A stretch of 64,000 nucleotides of DNA, from assembly GCA_032718565.1 (NCBI GenBank), contig JAVGVS010000020.1:2031215-2095214 (forward strand), written 5' to 3'. Positions 40,056-47,828 of the stretch are shown here, piece after piece. The stretch is from Distichodus sexfasciatus (Eukaryota; Chordata; Actinopteri; Characiformes; Distichodontidae). A model generated the notes under the pieces. The model had not been told where the DNA came from, did no database searches, and saw only the letters and a list, made by a program, of their open reading frames with translations. Made by a program: the position numbers and the translations under genes. The first letter of the stretch is position 1; each line of letters opens with the position of its first letter.

Positions 40056-40532
40056 TGGTTGATGAGAGTTGAGGTGGTGTCATCACACCCAGTCTGGTCT
40101 TTTTCTTTGTGTTCTCACACACTGACAGCTGCGGTGTTTTAAAGCAGCAGCAAAACTGGAATCTGTTACTGGCTCTAAAATATCAAGAGCCCGTTTGATG
40201 GGCAGCGCTGCTCGCTTGAGTTCTAAAACATTTCTGCTGACATTAGAGAGCATGTCTCAGAATCCAGATGAGTTTCTGGCATCTCAGTCAATCGCTGTGG
40301 TTTGCGCCGGTCTGCAAAGTGCCCTTCCATTAAAAATACCAGCACTGCTGATGGATCACTCGCTATCAGATTTCCAGACAAAGGAGAAATGACTCTTATG
40401 AAACATTCAGGTGATAACAGAATGTCCCAGACTTATAAAAATGCAGAAAGTTATGTAAAAAGAGCAGTAAACGGTTTTCACTTAAAAACATAACCACATG
40501 AATCACAGAAAATCAATATTCTGTAGTCAGAC

Positions 40533-40565
<33 letters not shown>

Positions 40566-43500
40566 CTTCACTTCTGTCCATTTTTCCCCAAGTCTGACAG
40601 AGTCATGAATGCTTAAAGATTTGGGGGATTTTTAGTCCTGACTCTCTCCCCCCCACATCCTACACACAAACTGGCTTTCATCTCTGAAAGCTCCAGACAC
40701 AAAGGAATACATTAACTTCAGATTCCAAATATTACAGTTTGGCAGATTTTCTACACAAAGAAACTCATCGTCCCGGCAAACAACTTCTGAGGTCAACACT
40801 GCTTCTGATGCTTGAACAGACTGAGATGAGAGAGATTTCAAAGTAAGCCATACAACAAAACAGAAAGATGGAGAGGGAAATGGAAGAAAAAATAATCTAT
40901 AAAGTAAAATACTTCAACACAGACCTATATGGCGGTTTATGGAAGAGAGACTTGGTACCAGAAAGAGAATTATAAAGTCAAAATTAACAAAAAATCCGAA
41001 AAAATAAAACTTAGTAAATCTGATTCATAACATATTCATCACCATAAACTACAAAGACAATTATTGAGAACAAATTTGTTTATCCTAAATTATATTTTAT
41101 AGTTAAATTCAAACTGTTTTCCCTAATAGTTCTGAATACATTTTAAAAAGAAAATATTAATTCTGTTGTGGCATTTGCTTCTAATCCCTGTTCCAGAACA
41201 TGCAATCAAGCCCAAACTGCGGATTTATCACATACAAACATGCATCGGCTCCCAACATGAAACCGTGATTACACTAAAAACATGCCGCAGAACAGAAGTC
41301 CATCCTGTCACCAGTCTCGGCAACCACCGCGCATTTACGTAACTGGCCTGACTGATCTGAGCTCAGCACATGAGGTAATGTGGATAGTGAGCAAATTGGA
41401 TCAGGACTCAAGTTGTGCCACCCTGACGAGATTCCCTTCTCAACCTGGGATTGAATTAAATCCGGGATTCTGTCAGATGATGTCTGGTTCTCTCAAACCT
41501 CAGCTACTGTAATCTCGAGTGATCGTGAGTGGCAGTAAGTCCTCATTCTGTTGCAAAAAATATTGAATTTCTAAAAAGAGAAAGAGAAATCAAATTTTCT
41601 TTTCTTATACTGTAAAAGAAGTGAATCCGAAGCTTGCATCTGAATCTTAAATCTGGACCATTAAGCCTTTGTGACTATTAGAAAATAACACAATGTGATA
41701 ATGTGCCTAATCGTGGAGGGAAGACAGAGCAATAAAGTGTTTGACCTATTTGGGATCTTAATTCTAAGAAGCACAACCTAAAAATGTCTAGCCAAATAAG
41801 TGATTACCTTTAATGACCTCAACCGTATAAAGAGACTCTCGACTGTGTAGATTTTGTAATTTTAGCATCTTCATAAGGATGCCATTAGTGGAGCAGTGCA
41901 AAAAAAAAAAAGATTCTGTTTCACTGCATTTCATTCTACATTCTTCAAGTACAACTTTTTGTCCGATACGATAGCGATACTGTAGATTTGGATATCTGCC
42001 GACACGATACAAACCCGATACAGTCTCTGAGTCTTTTTTAAACAGAAAACAGAAAATAATGCTTTAAAAAATGAATATATGACTGAGATTATTCTGTTAT
42101 GCTTAAGGACTTGATTTAAATACTGTTTTCCTAACTAAAACATTGTAATAATTACATACCAATATGTATGTGCTAAATTATTTAATATTAAAATAACATC
42201 TCAAACATGATTCATTTAAATACACTTCTGTAATTTTATATTTAAAATTGTTCAGAGAAAAAAATAATGACGATTCTATACCCAATCATTTAAACTTCTA
42301 AACTGAGATAGAAGTGTACAATCCGAAAGTCACATAGTTTTAATTAATTTACACTGGGTTCGATTTAATATTCTGAAGAAAATAAGAGGTTTTCTTAACC
42401 AGCAAAAGGGGTAGTTCTGAATTTTGATGAGCTTTAGCAGATCTGTATATTTCCAGCAGTTTATTTTGAGTCAGTCATGTTGCTTACAGCCAGGACAGAA
42501 CACCACGCATCCCAGAAAACAACCTTTGCTGTCACTCACCTTTGCATGTGAAGCACTTGATGTGAAAGTGCTTGTTCTGCACTCGTAGCACTTCGCCCTT
42601 GCATGGCTCCCCACACTTGCAGCACTGGATCAGAGGCTTCTCCCCTTGGTGGTGGTGATGGCGGTGGTGGTGGGCTTCCTGCGTATGGGCCACTAGAGGA
42701 AAAGGGGGAAAGATATGGTAAGGTGTGCTGTCTTGTCTCAGATGAAAAATATTCGGGTTCAGGACTCGACAGCTGCATTCAGAATTTGCAACAAAGTGGT
42801 TATTAAATTGCCAACCACGCGAAAACGTGAAATTATATTTTCAATTTAAACGATACATGACGACCATAACAGTGAGCAATCAAATGTCAATCTATGATCA
42901 CATTGACTGCAACTAAAAGTTACAAAGAATGTTCAAAGTGCTCCCCCACTGCATGGACAAACAAATGACACTTCGATTGCATCATCAATGACGATTTGCT
43001 CCACACTGTTCCACACGCCTTTCAAATGCCAGATCAGTTTTTATGCACGTCTTTAAGGTGTGTTAAGCAATATAATCTTTCTTTTTTTTCATTTATCTAT
43101 TGGTTTTCAAGCAAAGTGCCTCTTTAAGAATGCAGATCTCCAGTATCTCTATAAACATATACAGTATATATATTCCCACATTTTTTGTCACAATATTGTT
43201 TTGAGAAAACCCCAAAATCACAATGATCTAATGTTGAATGAGAGCATATTTTACCAAGATGTCACTGTCCATAATAAGGAAAGAAGTACTTAAGATTCCA
43301 GAAATCAAAGTGATGCGCAATTCCATTCAAAAATTGACACGAATTTACTGAAAGTGAGTGATTGTCATTGCACCACAGCACAGCACACAGTGCACCACGA
43401 CCAAAAGTGACCTCTGCATCTGACCCATCCCTGAAAGAGCAGTGGGCAGCTGACATGGGCAGAACCTTGTCACAAGTACCTCAGTAGAAACTTTACCAGT

Positions 43501-46500
43501 CTGGGGTGCGAACCAGCGACCTTCCAATCTCTAACCGTTACACTACCAACTGGGCCCAAAGAAGGACTTGAACCCTGGACCCTCAGATTTAAAGGCTCAA
43601 TAAAATAGTCTAAATACACACTTAGAAAATTATACACACAAAATCCTCTGTGAGACTTTCGTCATTTAAAGTGAACATATAGCAACAGCTTCTGATACGA
43701 CCAAGCAAAGTTTATTTTCCGAGAGGTTATTTTGGAAAGTGCATAATATCCCACAACGCCTTATATCTTCATCCCCTATTAGCTATTCGTTCTTTGTAGT
43801 CTCTGTCTCCCTCCCTCTCTCTCCAACGACGTCAGCCTTGACACTGAACAAGCATGAAAAATTCATCAGAATAGATCCACAGCATCAAGCAGAAGACACT
43901 GTTCTGCAACCGACCCACCAACCTCTGGTAATTTTTTACTCTCCAGTGTGTTGAAATACAAAACTAAAAGTATGATCTGGACATAGAGGATTTCAGAAAG
44001 AGAACATTACATTAGGTTTCTGCTCTTTTGTGTTGTTCCTTTGAAAAATACTGTCCAATCAACAACAAAGGATGCAGCAGGAACCAGCGAGAATCAGCTC
44101 TGATCCCCCTAGGGATAGATTTCAGGGTTACACACACATGACCTATCCATATAATGCACTTTAACAGGCGGAGAAGGATTATATGCAGATTTTGAATTGA
44201 AACCGTTCTACAATATGAACTCATGAACATGGCTACACACAACGTATCTCAATAAGACCACAACTACACACTCTGCTGCACAACAAATAGTAATAGAGTG
44301 TGAATGCATGCATGAGTGCATGCATGTGGTGTGTGTTTTTGCACGTGTTCCTAAGCATGTCCCTTGGCGATTGCGATACTATTCATCAACCAGACATAAA
44401 AGGGGCTTCGGAAGCTTGAGTTCATGAATATTTAACAGAAGATTCTGTTCCCCCCGCCCTTTGCCGCACCCCCTGGCCTCTGTGCCATCTCGGCTCAAAC
44501 AAAGACTCCTCCTGGGGTGTAAAAGGGAGACATTCTCAACCCAAAAGAGACAGTCAACTAGATTTTTAACGCTCATTTCAATACCATCAGCGATGAAAGC
44601 GACTATGACAAGAAATAAAAAGGGTAGATAAAACTATTTCTATGTTTAGCTAAAGACAGACACATGCACTTTATTTATGATTAGCATTTTAAAAATTATT
44701 TGCTTATAATATCAACAATATTAATATTTTCTAAGTTAGAAAGAGAACAGTATCACAATGAAATGTGACCTCTGCCCTCATGAGTACCTCAGTGGTGCCT
44801 TGACTGATTCGGGACTTGAACCGGCGACAGGACCAACTCCCTATCAACTGTTACTCTACCAACTGCCCCATTTTCTTACCTTGCCCCTAAAAGCAACCTT
44901 TTGCCCCAACAATGTCTTGACCTGAACCGATGACCTGACATGACAGTGTTACCTGCATATGGTTCAGTACAGTGACTTGGTTTCCAATCGGGATGGAAAG
45001 CTCTATAAATACCAGCTAAACAGTACGGAGAGTATTCTAAGGGATAGAGGAAGGTACAGAGACAAACAGTTCTACAGACAGACAGATCCAGAGAGAGAGA
45101 AAGGGGGGGGGGGGGGGGGGATGAAGGTACACTCCTAAATTGACTTACAGTAAGGCCTTATTTAATTGATGTCTGCTGGCACGGCCTCCTAACAAAACAC
45201 ACAGACACACACACACACACACATTTGATTTTAACTCGTTGAAGCAATTATTCTAAACTTAACCATGATCCTAATCCCCTTTATGTTTTACATAAATATA
45301 ACTGATTTTGTCATCCCACAGCCTACTTTTTGAACTGCGATTGATACAATTTGGCCCCACAAGTGAAAGCAAACATGATGCTTCAACACACACACACACA
45401 CACAGATTCCCAACAAAATCTAGAGGAACTTCCAGACGAATTAACCCCAGGCAGTGGCTCATATGACTATTCCTGCTTCCCTTCCAGAAGAGCTCCTTAC
45501 TTCTGCTGGAACTGTAACATTAGACAATCTCGTCTGATAACTTTAACCTGATTTGATGCACTTGATTCAAATTTAAGACAAAATTCCTTGAGGCGTCCTT
45601 CATTTCTTCATATTTTGTTTCCTAAGAGCCAGATATTTCCTGAGAGTCAAGATTTTTAATGTCGTCTTAAGAAACAGTTCGGCAGACTTAGTTGAACATG
45701 ATGTAATAAATCATTGTACCTACTGTAATTTCCGGGCAAAATATAAAGAAATGTAAAATGTAAAATAACATGCAATGCAACTGATAATAATCATTCATAT
45801 TCAGTCCAAAAGAAAAAGGAGGGGTTAAAATAAATAACATATAACTATCTTGCATCGGCTTAGTTGCTTGGATGATTTAACGATACCTAAAATCAAGAAA
45901 AATCACGACAGTAAAATTAAAAGAAAAAACAGTAAACACAAAAACGAGTCAGAATATTTTGTATATTTTAAATCAATCAACTCATGAATTCATTGGGATA
46001 AATGCAGGTAAAAGTGCTACTTTTTTATAACGGTTCAAGCCACTTATTTTTAAAGTATGCTAATACAGCACCAATCTGAAACTGGTAGCAGAACACACTC
46101 GTCGTTGTAAAGAGAGAAAAGTGTAGAAGAAATTGCAGCGTTTTGCCACATTACATCGCTATTTATAGAAGAAATGTTTATTAGGAAAAGCTGGAGTTTT
46201 AAAGTGGCAACCTATTGAGAAAAAAAGTAGTTAATTGAGTAGCTTATTGTAGCTAGCTACTCCCAACACTGCAGAATATCAGAATGATCGTCAGTTCTCA
46301 TCCCTAAATTCCCTCCCATGTGTACAATGCAATCGTGACACAAAACTGCCCCATCATCATGACTCGACCGGACACAGCTGATTTTACCGGGCCTAGCCAC
46401 ACATTGTCCTATACGGACAAACCCAATATAAAACAAATAAAACTTAAATGACTCTGATTCACGATGTGCAGGGAGAAGTACCTTTACAGCAATGCATTAA

Positions 46501-47261
46501 GTCTGAAGAAGAAGAAGAAGAAGAAGAAGAAGAAGAAGAAGAAGAAGAAGCCAGAACAGGACGGTCAACAAACATGGGCTCACGCTTCCCAATCTGCGTT
46601 ACCATGGTTACGGCTGCGGGCTGCCTGTTGGTCTGCCCGGTAAAGTGCGTGTGTGTGTGTGTGGTGTGTGGTGTGTGTAAATATGTGTGTGTGTGTGGTG
46701 TGTGGTGTGTGTAAATATGTGTGTGTGTGTGGTGTGTGTGGTGTGTGTAAATATGTGTGTGTGTGTGTGTGTCCCATTTAAAACTGCAGACTTACAACGT
46801 CCACGCTACCGTGGAAGTGTAGAACAAGCTCAACGGCGTCGGTCTGTTCAACGAGAGAATGTGATGCTCGTCAGCGGGAAGCGATTTTCTGTTTTAAGTG
46901 TATGGCGTGCAGGTTACATATGACTCAGTGTCTTATATAAGCAGGTAAAAAAATAGCGAAGAGAGCACGTCCCACGACAGGGCAGGGCGGCGGGACGCGG
47001 TTCCCATGCTTCGCTTCACTACAGCCGCTCGTCCTAAATAAGCACCGCAGTGAGATCACGCTGCTTGCTGACTGCGAAAAATTTGCTGAGACACTCGTCT
47101 TAAGTTTTACTGTCATGCTTTGGAGAACCGGCTGTGAGATTGTCCGTTCTTGCCATTAAGATGCCAGCTTTTGAATCAATATTGATTTTGCAGTGAAAAG
47201 TGAATTAATGATGAGATGAAAGTTCGGGAATAAACGTAGAGAAGCTTTAATGCAGCTGTAA

Positions 47262-47296
<35 letters not shown>

Positions 47297-47779
47297 ATCA
47301 AAAGCATCACCTTTCTTCTTGACCATGACCATCAGCAGCGAGAGGATGCCTGACTCCTAAATCCGTCTTGCTGCTGTCTTGGGTGAGGAGACAAGTGGAA
47401 AATGATGTAAAAACAATCGCCCCGAACGCGAGAGGGAATCAGAGGATCGCTAGCAGCTCAAAGCCGCTGACGAGAGAGAAAATCACATGCACACACACAC
47501 ACACACACACACATTCACACACACACAGACGGAAACAAAAAAGACAAGGCTGTATGCAATGAGGCGGTCCGGCGTGTGCCTACTCCCCGTGTTTCTCTCC
47601 TCCTCCTCCTCCTCCTCCTGTCCCCTTCTCCCTCCCTCTTCCCTGTGTACCCTCCCCCTCCTCATCCTTCTCTCCCTCTCTCTCTCTCTTGCTGCAGTAT
47701 CAGGGTTGCAGGGGTTGCCATGTGATAGAAGCTGAATCTTTTATGTACACTCCTCTTAAAGAATGCGCGCGCACACACC

Positions 47780-47828
<49 letters not shown>

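Noticed and set aside
46448..46777. Glu-run and Cys/Val-run open frames
   Set aside because: Translations of (GAA)n and (GT)n repeats.
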